Source: Nocardia ninae NBRC 108245
GTDB lineage: Bacteria > Actinomycetota > Actinomycetes > Mycobacteriales > Mycobacteriaceae
DNA length: 54,979 nt
Reading direction: 5' to 3'
NCBI RefSeq assembly: GCF_007990755.1
Contig: NZ_BJXA01000061.1
Span: 1 to 54,979, forward strand
Part shown: positions 34,093 through 41,922 of the stretch, piece by piece
Layout: each line of letters begins with the position of its first letter
Numbering within the stretch: position 1 is the first letter of the stretch
Translations under genes and position numbers: made by a program
Notes under the pieces: generated by a model
Told to the model about the DNA's origin: nothing
The model's input: the letters and a program-made list of their open reading frames with translations, nothing else
Database searches by the model: none

Positions 34093-35322
34093 ATGAACTC
34101 CTCGGATCCCCTCGTCATCGTCGGAGCTGGTCTGGCCGGCGCCACTGCCGCCCAGACGCTGCGCGCGGAAGGCTACGCGGGCCCGCTCGTCGTGATCGGC
34201 GACGAGCCGCGCCAACCGTACTGGCGGCCGCCGCTGTCCAAGGGCTTGCTGGCCGGATACGCCGAGCCGGAGCACATCGCCGTGGCGCCACCCCAGGAGT
34301 GGGCGGACAACGACATCGACCTGCGCACCGGAATCTGTGTGCACGAGCTGGATCCCGCCGCACGGACGCTGACTCTCGATGACGGTTCGTCCGTGCGCTA
34401 CGACCAGCTGCTACTGGCCACCGGTGGCCGAGCCCGGCAGCTTCCGGGAATGTACGGTGCGCGCACGTTGCGCACCCTGCCCGAGGCGCTCGCGCTGCGC
34501 GCGGAACTGACCGAACGGCGCTCGCTGCTGGTCGTCGGAGCGGGACTGATCGGATTGGAAGTGGCGGCCACGGCCCGCTCGCTCGGCTGTGAGGTCACCG
34601 TCCTGGAAGTCGCCGGCGCACCACTGGGCCGTATAGTCCCGCCGTGGCTCGGTGGTTTGTTCGCTGCGCTGCATCGTCGCAACGGTGTGCGGTTCGGACT
34701 GGGTGTGCGGCTGGGCCGGGTGAGCCGAACCGAAGACGGTGTCGTCGCGGTAGCGGAGGACGGGCGCACCAACTGGTCCGCCGACCTCGCCGTCGCCGCG
34801 GTCGGGATGGTGCCGGCGACCCGGCTGGCCGAACGCGCGGGCATCGCCGTCAGCGACGGCATCGTCGTCGACGAATGGTGCCGTACCTCCGCGCCGGGAG
34901 TTTTCGCGGCCGGTGACGTCACCACCATCACCCATCCGCTGCTCGGCGGGCTCCACCGCATCGAGCACTACGGCAATGCCATGGAGCAGGCGACCGCTGC
35001 GGCACGGAACATGCTGGGCAACAAGACTTCCTACGCTCCCGTCCCCTCGGCGACGTCCGAGCAGTTCGGCACACGACTGGAAATCTGCGGGTGGCCCGAC
35101 GCCGCCGACGTCTACGGCGAGCGCGGCTGCACGGTCCGCGGTGAACCGGGGGACTTGGATTTCTCCGCCCTGTTCTGGAAGGACGACCGCCTGGTAGCGG
35201 CGGCGTGCGTCGGCCGGAGCCGCGAATTCGAGCAGTGGCAACGGATCATCCGCGACCATCCCTACACCGAGGTCGACCGCCTCACCGATCCCGCAGTCGA
35301 CCTGGCCACGATCGTCGGCTGA
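34093..35322 (+). CDS. FAD-dependent ferredoxin/rubredoxin-type reductase
   Basis: The product has 409 residues, the usual size. The FAD-binding GxGxxG is VIVGAGLAGATAAQTL (about 8-23). The NAD-binding motif is LLVVGAGLIGLEVAATA (about 139-155). The RPPLSKGLL motif and the GVFAAGDVTTI block are those of class I oxygenase-coupled ferredoxin reductases. It passes electrons from NAD(P)H to a ferredoxin, usually for a P450 or Rieske oxygenase; no such partner is adjacent, though the Rieske gene at 1468 is in the same window. There is no clear ribosome site; a -10-like TAGCGT seven bases before the ATG would fit a leaderless start. Confidence 0.9.
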   Translation: MNSSDPLVIVGAGLAGATAAQTLRAEGYAGPLVVIGDEPRQPYWRPPLSKGLLAGYAEPEHIAVAPPQEWADNDIDLRTGICVHELDPAARTLTLDDGSSVRYDQLLLATGGRARQLPGMYGARTLRTLPEALALRAELTERRSLLVVGAGLIGLEVAATARSLGCEVTVLEVAGAPLGRIVPPWLGGLFAALHRRNGVRFGLGVRLGRVSRTEDGVVAVAEDGRTNWSADLAVAAVGMVPATRLAERAGIAVSDGIVVDEWCRTSAPGVFAAGDVTTITHPLLGGLHRIEHYGNAMEQATAAARNMLGNKTSYAPVPSATSEQFGTRLEICGWPDAADVYGERGCTVRGEPGDLDFSALFWKDDRLVAAACVGRSREFEQWQRIIRDHPYTEVDRLTDPAVDLATIVG

Positions 35323-35353
35323 CCGGCCGCGAGTTCAGAAAGCCTGAGCAACA

Positions 35354-36181
35354 ATGCATTTACGCATCGTCACGATCAACGTTCAGAACAAGGAGGGTGA
35401 CCCCCGCCGACCGGCCCTGCTCAACCAGGAGTTGCGTCGTCTGGCCCCCGACCTCGTCGCACTGTCGGAAGTCGTCGATACCGAGCAGCTCGACGTGCTG
35501 CTGGACGGCACCGAGCTGCACGGCACCCACCAAGCCGAGGTGATGGCGTACACACCGCCGTTCGTCGACCGCTACGGCGGGACTGCGGTGGCCAGCCGCT
35601 GGCCCCACCAGGTCGTGGAAGTGCTCGATCTGCGCCTGGGGGGTGCCGGGGATGTCCCCTGGTGCACGGTGGCGGCCAAAGTTCCATTGCCGGGCGAAGG
35701 CGAGGTGCTGTTCGTATCCACCACGGCCGCTTGGCGATTGGATGCCGGGGCCGTCCGCGAGCAGCAAGCCGTAGCCCTCAGCGATCTCGATGCCCGGCAC
35801 CGCACCGACCTGCCCACGATCATCGCCGGTGATTTCAACGCCGATCCCGACGCGGCAAGCATCCGCTATCTCACCGGCCGCCAATCGATTTCCGGGCGCA
35901 GCGTGCACTACCACGATGCATGGGAGGTGGCCGGTGACGGACCGGGCCATACCTGGAGCGTCGACAACGCCACTGCTGCGGCACTATTCGATCAGATCGT
36001 GCGGCAGCCCGGACATCGACGTCGGCTGGACTACGTATTCACCGGCTCATGGCATGCACATCCGAAGGCGCGCTGCGAGATTCGTGCCGCGCAGCTCGCT
36101 TTCGACCGGCCCACCGATGGAGTCTGGCCGAGTGACCACTACGGGGTGGTTGTCGACGTCGAGATCGGCAAGGACAAGTGA
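35354..36181 (+). CDS. Endonuclease/exonuclease/phosphatase (EEP) family protein
   Basis: The product has 275 residues. The EEP metal-binding and catalytic residues are seen in RIVTINVQNKEG (Asn), LVALSEVVD (Glu), IIAGDFNADPDA (Asp-x-Asn), RLDYVFTG (Asp) and the late WPSDHYGV (Asp-His). Such enzymes hydrolyse phosphodiester bonds in DNA, RNA, lipids or small molecules; there is no signal peptide, so it acts in the cytosol. It follows the reductase gene by 31 bp on the same strand, so the two may form an operon. Ends at the hairpin 36196-36216. Confidence 0.9.
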   Translation: MHLRIVTINVQNKEGDPRRPALLNQELRRLAPDLVALSEVVDTEQLDVLLDGTELHGTHQAEVMAYTPPFVDRYGGTAVASRWPHQVVEVLDLRLGGAGDVPWCTVAAKVPLPGEGEVLFVSTTAAWRLDAGAVREQQAVALSDLDARHRTDLPTIIAGDFNADPDAASIRYLTGRQSISGRSVHYHDAWEVAGDGPGHTWSVDNATAAALFDQIVRQPGHRRRLDYVFTGSWHAHPKARCEIRAAQLAFDRPTDGVWPSDHYGVVVDVEIGKDK

Positions 36182-36195
36182 GCATCGGGTCGGCG

Positions 36196-36216
36196 AATGC
36201 GCGACCTGCGCGCATT
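36196..36216. terminator. Hairpin between convergent genes
   Basis: AATGCGCG and CGCGCATT form an 8-bp perfect stem with a 5-base loop between the EEP stop and the hydrolase stop. It could serve both directions. Confidence 0.55.
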
Positions 36217-36223
36217 AGGGTGG

Positions 36224-37159
36224 TCAGCCGAGGAAGGCGACCAGGGCCTCGATCACGGCGTCGGGTTGTTCTTCGGGGACATAGTGGCCGCAGTCGGCGA
36301 TCTCTACCACGGTGACGTCGGTTCCCTTGGTGGGCATCAGGTTTCGCAGGTACTCGTAGTTGCTCTCGTCGCCGCCGAGCGCGAGGATCGGCGCCGTGAT
36401 CGGGCCGTAGCCGCGTTCGTCGGCGATGTCCTGGTTGAAGGTGCGGTACCAACCGTTCCCGGCGCGGATGGCGTCGGCGGTGGCGTAGGCGTGGGTGTAG
36501 ACCTGGCGTGAGTGCTCGTCGATGGTGGCCGGATCCTTGGCCTGGCGGCCGAACAGCCAGTCGATCAGCAGCCGGACGCGGCCGTCACCGAGCAGCAGTT
36601 CGGGTAGGCCCTGGACCTGGTTGAACGCGAACCACCAGAGATACGAACGGTTCCCGGCCTCGATCACCGAATCGAGGTGCTGATCCGGTTCTGGAAGTAG
36701 CCCGAACTGTGACCAGCCCGCGTCGGGGTGCGGCACGTCGAGCAGCGCGATCTTGTCGGTGGCATCGGGATGGTTGGCCGCGTAGGCATAGGCCACCATC
36801 GCGCCGATGTCGTGTCCGGCGATACTCACCGACGCCAATCCCAGGTGCGCGACCAGGCTGCGGAGGTCGGCGGCCATCGTCTTCTTGTCGTAGCCGTCGA
36901 CCGGCTTGTCCGAACCGCCCATGCCGCGCAGGTCGACTGCGATCACGCGGTAGCGGCGTGCCAACGCGAGCATCACCTTGTTCCACTGCCACCACGTCTG
37001 TGGCCAGCCGCCCAGCAACAGCAGTGGAGTGCCCGCTCCTCCGTCGACGTAGTGCAGCCGGACACCGTTGACCTCGGCGACGTGGCTGGTGAACCCGCCC
37101 GCCAGCGACGCGGCCAGGGCGGCGTCGGACAACATCTCGGGCGCGGTGCTGCTGGGCAT
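36224..37159 (-). CDS. Alpha/beta hydrolase, epoxide hydrolase/dehalogenase type
   Basis: The product has 311 residues. ATG 37159 has GAGGA seven bases upstream. The nucleophile elbow is AGHDIGAM with Asp117. LLLLGGWPQTWWQW supplies the oxyanion HGWP-like motif, and VDLRGMGGSDKP precedes it. The lid region and the C-terminal His in ADCGHYVPEEQPDAV complete the triad. An Asp nucleophile places it with epoxide hydrolases and haloalkane dehalogenases rather than esterases. It is divergent from an ArsR-type regulator across 120 bp containing three operator copies, so transcription is probably repressed until a substrate or product is sensed. Confidence 0.9.
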   Translation of the reverse strand: MPSSTAPEMLSDAALAASLAGGFTSHVAEVNGVRLHYVDGGAGTPLLLLGGWPQTWWQWNKVMLALARRYRVIAVDLRGMGGSDKPVDGYDKKTMAADLRSLVAHLGLASVSIAGHDIGAMVAYAYAANHPDATDKIALLDVPHPDAGWSQFGLLPEPDQHLDSVIEAGNRSYLWWFAFNQVQGLPELLLGDGRVRLLIDWLFGRQAKDPATIDEHSRQVYTHAYATADAIRAGNGWYRTFNQDIADERGYGPITAPILALGGDESNYEYLRNLMPTKGTDVTVVEIADCGHYVPEEQPDAVIEALVAFLG

Positions 37160-37186
37160 GGTGACTTCCTCACACATCGTTCGATA

Positions 37187-37270
37187 GTACGAATTTCTCG
37201 TACCGTTGATAGTACGAGATGTTCGTACAATCGGAGCGGGAAGTCAATCCATCGTACGAAGATCACGTAC
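37187..37270. promoter_or_regulatory. Three ArsR-type operator copies, GTACGA-N5-TCGTAC
   Basis: Perfect 17-bp inverted repeats lie at 37187-37203 (GTACGAATTTCTCGTAC) and 37212-37228 (GTACGAGATGTTCGTAC). A third copy with one changed base in the right half is at 37254-37270. The third ends ten bases before the GTG of the ArsR gene, so autoregulation is expected. The first two lie 28-70 bases upstream of the hydrolase ATG. Confidence 0.8.
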
Positions 37271-37279
37271 AGTGGGGGA

Positions 37280-37591
37280 GTGGTCGACCTGTATCACCCC
37301 GAGACAACCGCGATCCGTCTTGTCGACGTGCTCGCCGCGCTCGGTCACCCGGTGCGCATGGAGGCCGTCCACGCCCTGGCCGACGGTGAGGAACGTTTCT
37401 GCGGCGAAATCTTGCCCAGCGAACCCAAATCCAGCCTGACGCACCATTGGCGAGCGCTGCGCGAAGCCGGGATAATCCATCAGCGCCGCGTCGGCCGCAA
37501 GTTCTACCTCACCCTGCGCCGCGCCGACCTGGACGCACGGTTCCCCGGCCTGCTCGACCTCGCCCTCACGGAACCCACCGGGTTCCGATAG
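37280..37591 (+). CDS. ArsR-family transcriptional regulator
   Basis: The product has 103 residues. GTG at 37280 is chosen because operators and an AG-rich stretch lie directly upstream and the family start is reached at once. The winged helix is VDVLAALGHPVRMEAVHALADGE then FCGEILPSEPKSSLTHHWRALREAGIIHQRR (recognition helix SSLTHHWRAL). Cys in FCGEI is single, so a metal site of the ELCVCDL type is not evident; it may sense an organic ligand. It faces the hydrolase gene and three palindromic sites. Confidence 0.88.
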   Translation: MVDLYHPETTAIRLVDVLAALGHPVRMEAVHALADGEERFCGEILPSEPKSSLTHHWRALREAGIIHQRRVGRKFYLTLRRADLDARFPGLLDLALTEPTGFR

Positions 37592-37671
37592 GCGTCGCCG
37601 CGCTTGCGCGGTGATCGGACAGTCGGTACTCGCGGCCCTCCGAGTAGGGCTCGCGGAACCGGCGTTCGACC

Positions 37672-37989
37672 TCAGCTTGCGGCCGCCAGCACTCTCCACA
37701 TCTTTCTGGGGCGCGAGCGGACCTGCGGAGTCGCGTGTTCGATGCGCCGCCGCGCTTCGTTGACGCTGATCCGCAGCAGGTCGGTCAATAGCTCCACGGT
37801 GTCCGGATAGCCGGTGTCCGCGGCGAGGCCGCGACGCTCGGCTTCGGCGACGGCCGCGCGCATGGCGGCATCCAGTCGCCTCCGGCGGCGTTCGGTTTCG
37901 ACGAGGGTGCGCAGCAGGTCGGCATCGGTCAGCTCCGCCCATCCCGGTGTCCGGGCATCCGGCGCCAGCGCGGTCGAATGTATGTTCAC
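37672..37989 (-). pseudogene. Truncated DUF222/13E12-type HNH endonuclease remnant
   Basis: 105 residues from GTG 37989. The sequence AELTDADLLRTLVETERRRRRLDAAMRAAVAEAERRGLAADTGY...VELLTDLLRISVNEARRRIEHAT is the N-terminal DUF222 block of the 13E12 repeat family. Those proteins are normally 400-500 residues long and end in an HNH nuclease domain. Here homology stops near residue 90 and a short unrelated Arg-rich tail leads to the stop. No HNH motif (Cys/His-rich, RxxWHHI) is visible downstream. It is probably a dead fragment of this repetitive family. Confidence 0.7.
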
Positions 37990-38091
37990 GCGAGGCAGCC
38001 TACCGCAAGATAGAACATATGTTCGATACTTCGGGAATGCTGGGTATGCGCGAGTCGGGCTCATGTCGCATCCGCGTCGGACTACTCGAAA

Positions 38092-38337
38092 TCAGCGCTC
38101 GACGAACAGTGGAAGCTGTTGCGCAGTACAGGTTTGCCCGCCGATTCGGCGCGGGCAGCGCGCGCATGTGACTGCGGCACGAGTCTGTTCCGGCGTGGCG
38201 GATGACCATCCGGCAACCCCGTTGCGGCACAACGGTTTCGGCACTTTCTCTTCGTCGACCAGTGCCCGGGAGCGACCGCGCGCACGATGCGCCCGGGCGC
38301 GTACGACCGCGTGCACGCCCGGGTCACCGAAGGCCAC
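38092..38337 (-). CDS. Possible small Cys-rich protein (doubtful)
   Basis: 81 codons. The C-terminal part has VTCARCPRRIGGQTCTAQQL, a Cys-x2-Cys...Cys pattern suggesting a small metal-binding knuckle. The N-terminal half is Arg/Ala-rich and may be non-coding. No ribosome site stands out. It lies just upstream of the DUF222 remnant on the same strand and may be real, part of the same decayed locus, or chance. Confidence 0.25.
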   Translation of the reverse strand: MAFGDPGVHAVVRARAHRARGRSRALVDEEKVPKPLCRNGVAGWSSATPEQTRAAVTCARCPRRIGGQTCTAQQLPLFVER

Positions 38338-38365
38338 CGTCCGCAGCGGCTGCCGCTACACCTGA

Positions 38366-38626
38366 CTAGTTGCCGCGTCCGGACTTGGGAGGCCCACTCT
38401 TCGGCGTCGGGGGTATCCGCTCGTACGTGCAGGCTCCTCCCGCATTCGGGGGACAGCTCAGGCACCGGTAACCGGGAATGTCCCTGCCGGCGCAGGAGGC
38501 GGCGAAATACGTCGATGCGCTGTGCACTCCATCAGTCGCTGGGGCTGCTGATGCCTCGCTCATTCCGAGACCGAGACCGGCGGCACAGACCGCGATCGCG
38601 GCGCCGAAGGCAATACGTGTGAACAT
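38366..38626 (-). CDS. Small exported Cys-rich protein, function unknown
   Basis: The product has 86 residues. ATG 38626 has AGGGG eight bases upstream. The signal peptide (MFTRIAFGAAIAVCAAGLG, cleavage near ASA-AP) is followed by about 55 mature residues with SCAGRDIPGYRCLSCPPNAGGACTY, four Cys in 22 positions likely to form disulfides, and a basic Pro/Lys/Gly tail. No family is recognised; a small wall-associated or secreted peptide is expected. Confidence 0.65.
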   Translation of the reverse strand: MFTRIAFGAAIAVCAAGLGLGMSEASAAPATDGVHSASTYFAASCAGRDIPGYRCLSCPPNAGGACTYERIPPTPKSGPPKSGRGN

Positions 38627-38856
38627 AGTTTTGTTCCCCTCCAAGGCGACTCCCCGCCGCCAACCGTGATGTGGATTGGCAACAAATTCTGTTGTTGCCG
38701 AGTATCTTTCGGTTGATACGACGCAAAGCATAGGCACGGGACCTTTCAAGATCCTTAACGAGCTCGCGCGGTTGGTGGCTTGATCGAGCCCCGCACCCGT
38801 CCCGGCATCGCGCAGAATTCGCCGTTGCGCTGCAGGTCCCTGGGGCATCCAGTGAC

Positions 38857-39501
38857 TCAGTTGGCCGAAATGGCTCCGCGCACGCGATCGATCAGCCGTC
38901 CCCCGAAAGCGGCCGACAACGGTGCGAGAAACCAGGCGTACCACACGTACGGAGTGACCCAGGCGAGTGCGGCCGTGGCGAAGAAGAGTGCGGCGACGGC
39001 GGACGAGGCATCGGCGCTGGTACGCAGATCAGCGGCAACGATGTGTTCGGCCAGTGTGGATCGTCGTGCGGCCAGATCTCGCACCACACCCTCACTGGCG
39101 AAGAGCAGCGCCGACGTCACAGCGAAGAGGCAGACGGCAAGCTTGTTGTCCGGAGCGTGCCCGAACACCGCCGTCGAATACGGCAGGATCGCGACCAAAA
39201 GCAGCAGCGGCGCATGCCATGCGAGAGTGCGCCGATCCAGCAGCGCCACCCCCTCGATCAACGTGTGATGGCGGCGCCACACCGCCCACAGCAGGCAGAA
39301 CGCGAGCAGGAACGCCACAAAAGAAGCCCGTTCGTGCCAGAGGAACGCGGCCAGGGCGCCGGCATCGATGAGATCCTCGTCCTGGGGCCGCTTGATCTCG
39401 ACGGCGAGCAGGGTTATCGCAATGGCGAGAACGGCGTCGGCGAACGCGCCGATTCGCTGCGGTGATAGGCCTGCACTCTGGCCGGTCGCGTCATGGTGCA
39501 T
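38857..39501 (-). CDS. TMEM175-like (DUF1211) membrane protein
   Basis: The product has 214 residues. ATG 39501 has GGAG upstream. Six membrane helices are expected. Helix 1 carries the family motif as RIGAFADAVLAIAITLLAVEI (Arg-x3-Phe-Ala-Asp where most have Phe-Ser-Asp). Bacterial TMEM175 proteins form potassium-permeable channels as tetramers. The Ser-to-Ala change lies in the signature, so conductance should not be assumed. LWAVWRRHHTLIEG and VWYAWFLAPLSAAFGGR mark later helices. It follows the DUF6790 gene by 33 bp on the same strand. Confidence 0.85.
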   Translation of the reverse strand: MHHDATGQSAGLSPQRIGAFADAVLAIAITLLAVEIKRPQDEDLIDAGALAAFLWHERASFVAFLLAFCLLWAVWRRHHTLIEGVALLDRRTLAWHAPLLLLVAILPYSTAVFGHAPDNKLAVCLFAVTSALLFASEGVVRDLAARRSTLAEHIVAADLRTSADASSAVAALFFATAALAWVTPYVWYAWFLAPLSAAFGGRLIDRVRGAISAN

Positions 39502-39534
39502 GGGAGCTCCTCAGGTTACGGCGCCGGTGGGCTT

Positions 39535-40056
39535 TCAGGCGGGCGCGAACGTGGGCCGCTCGGTAATGGCGAGCTGTTGCGACCGGAGCGCGAGGATGAT
39601 CATGACCGCGGGGAGGAGCAGGTCGTAGACCAGCACTCCGCCGGTGTTGCCGGGCGCGTGGTCGCCGTTGGCGAACCACTGGTAGAGGTGGCCGATCGCC
39701 GCGCCCCACAGGAACATTCCGGCGCCGAGGCCGATGGTGATGCGCTCGCGGGCGGTGGCCGAGGCGGCGCGGAATCCCATGACGGCGAGTCCAAGGTTGG
39801 CAAAGGCGATCTCGAATTGGAACGGGCTCTGGTTGAAGCCGATTGCGGTGGCCATCGCGTCCGGGACGGTCAGGAAGGCGATCGTCATCCACAGGCTGCC
39901 GCAGCCGAGTGCGGCCACGGCCCACCATCGCTGCCAGGTTTCCAGGGCGGCGGCACGGGAGGGGCTGTGCTGGGTTCGGATCAGTGCGCCGACCACCGCG
40001 ATCACTATCCAGATCAGGGGGAAGGCCGACTGGGCGAGGTAAGGCATCTCGTTCAT
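39535..40056 (-). CDS. DUF6790-type membrane protein
   Basis: The product has 173 residues with about four to five membrane helices: FPLIWIVIAVVGALI, WAVAALGCGSLWMTIAFL, FANLGLAVMGFRAAS, ITIGLGAGMFLWGAAIGHLYQ and LLLPAVMIILAL. The block AIGHLYQWFANGDHAPGNTGGVLVYDLLLP is characteristic of a group of small polytopic proteins that I place with DUF6790. The role is unknown. There is no Shine-Dalgarno-like sequence, and a perfect palindrome lies 17-32 bases upstream, so the gene is probably under the MarR regulator next door. Confidence 0.7.
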   Translation of the reverse strand: MNEMPYLAQSAFPLIWIVIAVVGALIRTQHSPSRAAALETWQRWWAVAALGCGSLWMTIAFLTVPDAMATAIGFNQSPFQFEIAFANLGLAVMGFRAASATARERITIGLGAGMFLWGAAIGHLYQWFANGDHAPGNTGGVLVYDLLLPAVMIILALRSQQLAITERPTFAPA

Positions 40057-40072
40057 GAAGTTGAGTGTTGCA

Positions 40073-40088
40073 TGGTTAATATTAACCA
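40073..40088. promoter_or_regulatory. MarR-type operator, perfect 16-bp palindrome
   Basis: TGGTTAATATTAACCA is a perfect palindrome between the marR stop and the DUF6790 start. A degenerate version lies upstream of marR. The size and AT-rich centre fit MarR-family sites. Confidence 0.75.
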
Positions 40089-40128
40089 GTCAAGACTCAG
40101 GGTTATCGGTTACGGGTGTCGGACCGGG

Positions 40129-40551
40129 CTATCGGCGTGGCTCGAGAAGTTTGGCCAGCGCGGCAGTGTCGCGTAGGTAGCGCTCGTACGGAAAGCCCGC
40201 TGCGAGCAGCGCGTCGCGCAGCTCGTTCTGCAGCGGTCTGTCGCTGCTGTGAAAGGCGTTGCGGCCGGCTTCGGTGGTGCTGACCAGTCGTCGCCGTCCG
40301 TGCTCGGGGTCGGGCTCGACCGCGACGAATCCGGCTGTTTCCAGCGGGCGCAGGGCCCGGCTGACCGCCGGGTCCGACACCGCCAGCGCCTGCGCCAGCT
40401 GATGCTGAGTCACCGGCTCGATTTCTTCCAACGTCCCCAGCAGGCGTATCTGGCTGTATGTCAGCGCCTCCGAGTCGTCCACGCGTCGCCGCGCGGCCTC
40501 GCCGAGCAGGTACACCACACGATGCAGCAGGTCTCCGAGTCCATCGTCCAC
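40129..40551 (-). CDS. MarR-family transcriptional regulator
   Basis: The product has 140 residues, the normal length. The winged helix is LTYSQIRLLGTLEEIEPVTQHQLAQALAVSDPAVSRALRPLETAGFVAVEPDPEHGRRRLVSTTEAG, with DPAVSRALRPL as recognition helix and the beta-wing DPEHGRRR. It probably represses itself, the DUF6790 gene and the divergent epoxide hydrolase; the two related palindromes support the first two directly. The ligand is unknown. Confidence 0.9.
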   Translation of the reverse strand: MDDGLGDLLHRVVYLLGEAARRRVDDSEALTYSQIRLLGTLEEIEPVTQHQLAQALAVSDPAVSRALRPLETAGFVAVEPDPEHGRRRLVSTTEAGRNAFHSSDRPLQNELRDALLAAGFPYERYLRDTAALAKLLEPRR

Positions 40552-40576
40552 AAGCTGAACGTATCAGAGTCTTGCC

Positions 40577-40592
40577 CGGTTAACATTCATGG
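40577..40592. promoter_or_regulatory. Second, degenerate MarR-type operator
   Basis: CGGTTAACATTCATGG matches ten of sixteen positions of the palindrome at 40073, including GGTTAA and ATT. It lies 26 bases upstream of the marR start and 100 bases upstream of the epoxide hydrolase ATG. Confidence 0.45.
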
Positions 40593-40691
40593 TGACGCCG
40601 GCCGGAAGTCTCGACGCCACGCGTGGGAGCCCGCGATGACGGTCCACTTCCATCTGATCCGATATCGCCTTGACCAGTAAGGAGCCTCGCC

Positions 40692-41813
40692 ATGTCCGCC
40701 GAGCCATTCGAGGTCAGCATCACCGAAGCCGAGATCGCGGACCTGCGTGCACGATTGCGACGGACGCGGTGGCCCGAGCCCGAGCCGGTGGACGACTGGT
40801 CACAGGGTTTGCCGCTGGCGTATGCGCAGGAGCTGTGCCGCAGCTGGGCCGAGGACTACGACTTCGGGTTCGCCGAGCGGCTGAACGTGTTCCCGCAATA
40901 CCGCGACACGATCGACGGGCTCGGCATCCACTTCCTGCATGTCCGCTCGCCGGAGCCGGACGCGTTCCCGCTCGTGCTCACGCACGGGTGGCCGGGTTCG
41001 GTGCTCGAGTTCCTGGAGGTCCTCGGCCCGCTGACCGACCCGCGCGCGCACGGCGGTGACCCGGCGGACGCGTTCCACGTGGTCGCGCCGTCGTTGCCCG
41101 GGTACGGCTGGAGTGACAAGCCGTCGACGACCGGGTGGGGCATCACTCGCATCGCGCGCGCCTGGGACACGTTGATGGTGTCGCTGGGTTACCAGCGGTA
41201 CGGCGCGCAAGGCGGTGACTGGGGTTCGGCAGTGTCCGGCGCGCTGGGCGAGGTGGCGCCCGAGCGGGTCGCCGGCGTGCACCTGAACCTGGGATCCGTG
41301 GCGGCGGGCACGTTCGACGACCCGACGCCCGCGGAGCGGGCGAATCTCTTGGCCGAGAAGGAGTTCCGGCGCACCGGCCGGGGGTACTCGGCGATCCAGG
41401 CGACCCGGCCGCAGACGCTCGGCTACGGCCTCACCGACTCCCCGGCGGGGCAGGCCGCCTGGATCGCGGAGAAGTTCTGGGCGTGGACCGACAACGACGG
41501 CCATCCCGAGGACGCGTTGTCGCGGCAGACGATCCTCGACGAGATCTCGGTCTATTGGTTCACCGCGTCGGCCACGTCGTCGGCGCGCCTGTACTGGGAG
41601 AGCTTCGCCGACTTCCGGGACAAGGTGACCGTGCCATCCGGGCTGTCGGTCTACCGGCGCGACATCACCCGCCCGTCGCGGCGGGAGGCCGAGCTGCGGT
41701 TCACCGACCTGCGCTGGTTCGAGGAACTGCCGCATGGTGGCCACTTCGCCGCGCTGGAACAACCGGAGTCGCTGGTCGAGCAGGTGCGCGGGTTCTTCCG
41801 CCTGTTCCGCTGA
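40692..41813 (+). CDS. Epoxide hydrolase with EHN N-terminal domain
   Basis: The product has 373 residues. ATG 40692 has AAGGAG upstream. The N-terminal EHN region (FEVSITEAEIADLRARLRRTRWPEPEP, about 5-110) wraps the alpha/beta hydrolase domain. LTHGWPGSVLEFLEV carries the oxyanion HGWP, Asp176 in AQGGDWGSAVS is the nucleophile, and His in ELPHGGHFAALEQPE is the catalytic base. Tyr in the lid (YWESFADF) may protonate the epoxide. It converts an epoxide to a diol in the cytosol. Divergent from marR, which probably controls it. Confidence 0.93.
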   Translation: MSAEPFEVSITEAEIADLRARLRRTRWPEPEPVDDWSQGLPLAYAQELCRSWAEDYDFGFAERLNVFPQYRDTIDGLGIHFLHVRSPEPDAFPLVLTHGWPGSVLEFLEVLGPLTDPRAHGGDPADAFHVVAPSLPGYGWSDKPSTTGWGITRIARAWDTLMVSLGYQRYGAQGGDWGSAVSGALGEVAPERVAGVHLNLGSVAAGTFDDPTPAERANLLAEKEFRRTGRGYSAIQATRPQTLGYGLTDSPAGQAAWIAEKFWAWTDNDGHPEDALSRQTILDEISVYWFTASATSSARLYWESFADFRDKVTVPSGLSVYRRDITRPSRREAELRFTDLRWFEELPHGGHFAALEQPESLVEQVRGFFRLFR

Positions 41814-41922
41814 CTGTCCGTGCCGAGGGAGACACCACCACGGATCGGTCGCGAGTCCGGGCTACCGAGACCACATCGGGCCGTATCGCTCGCTGAAATC
41901 TTCGGCGTCCTCGCGCCGCGGC

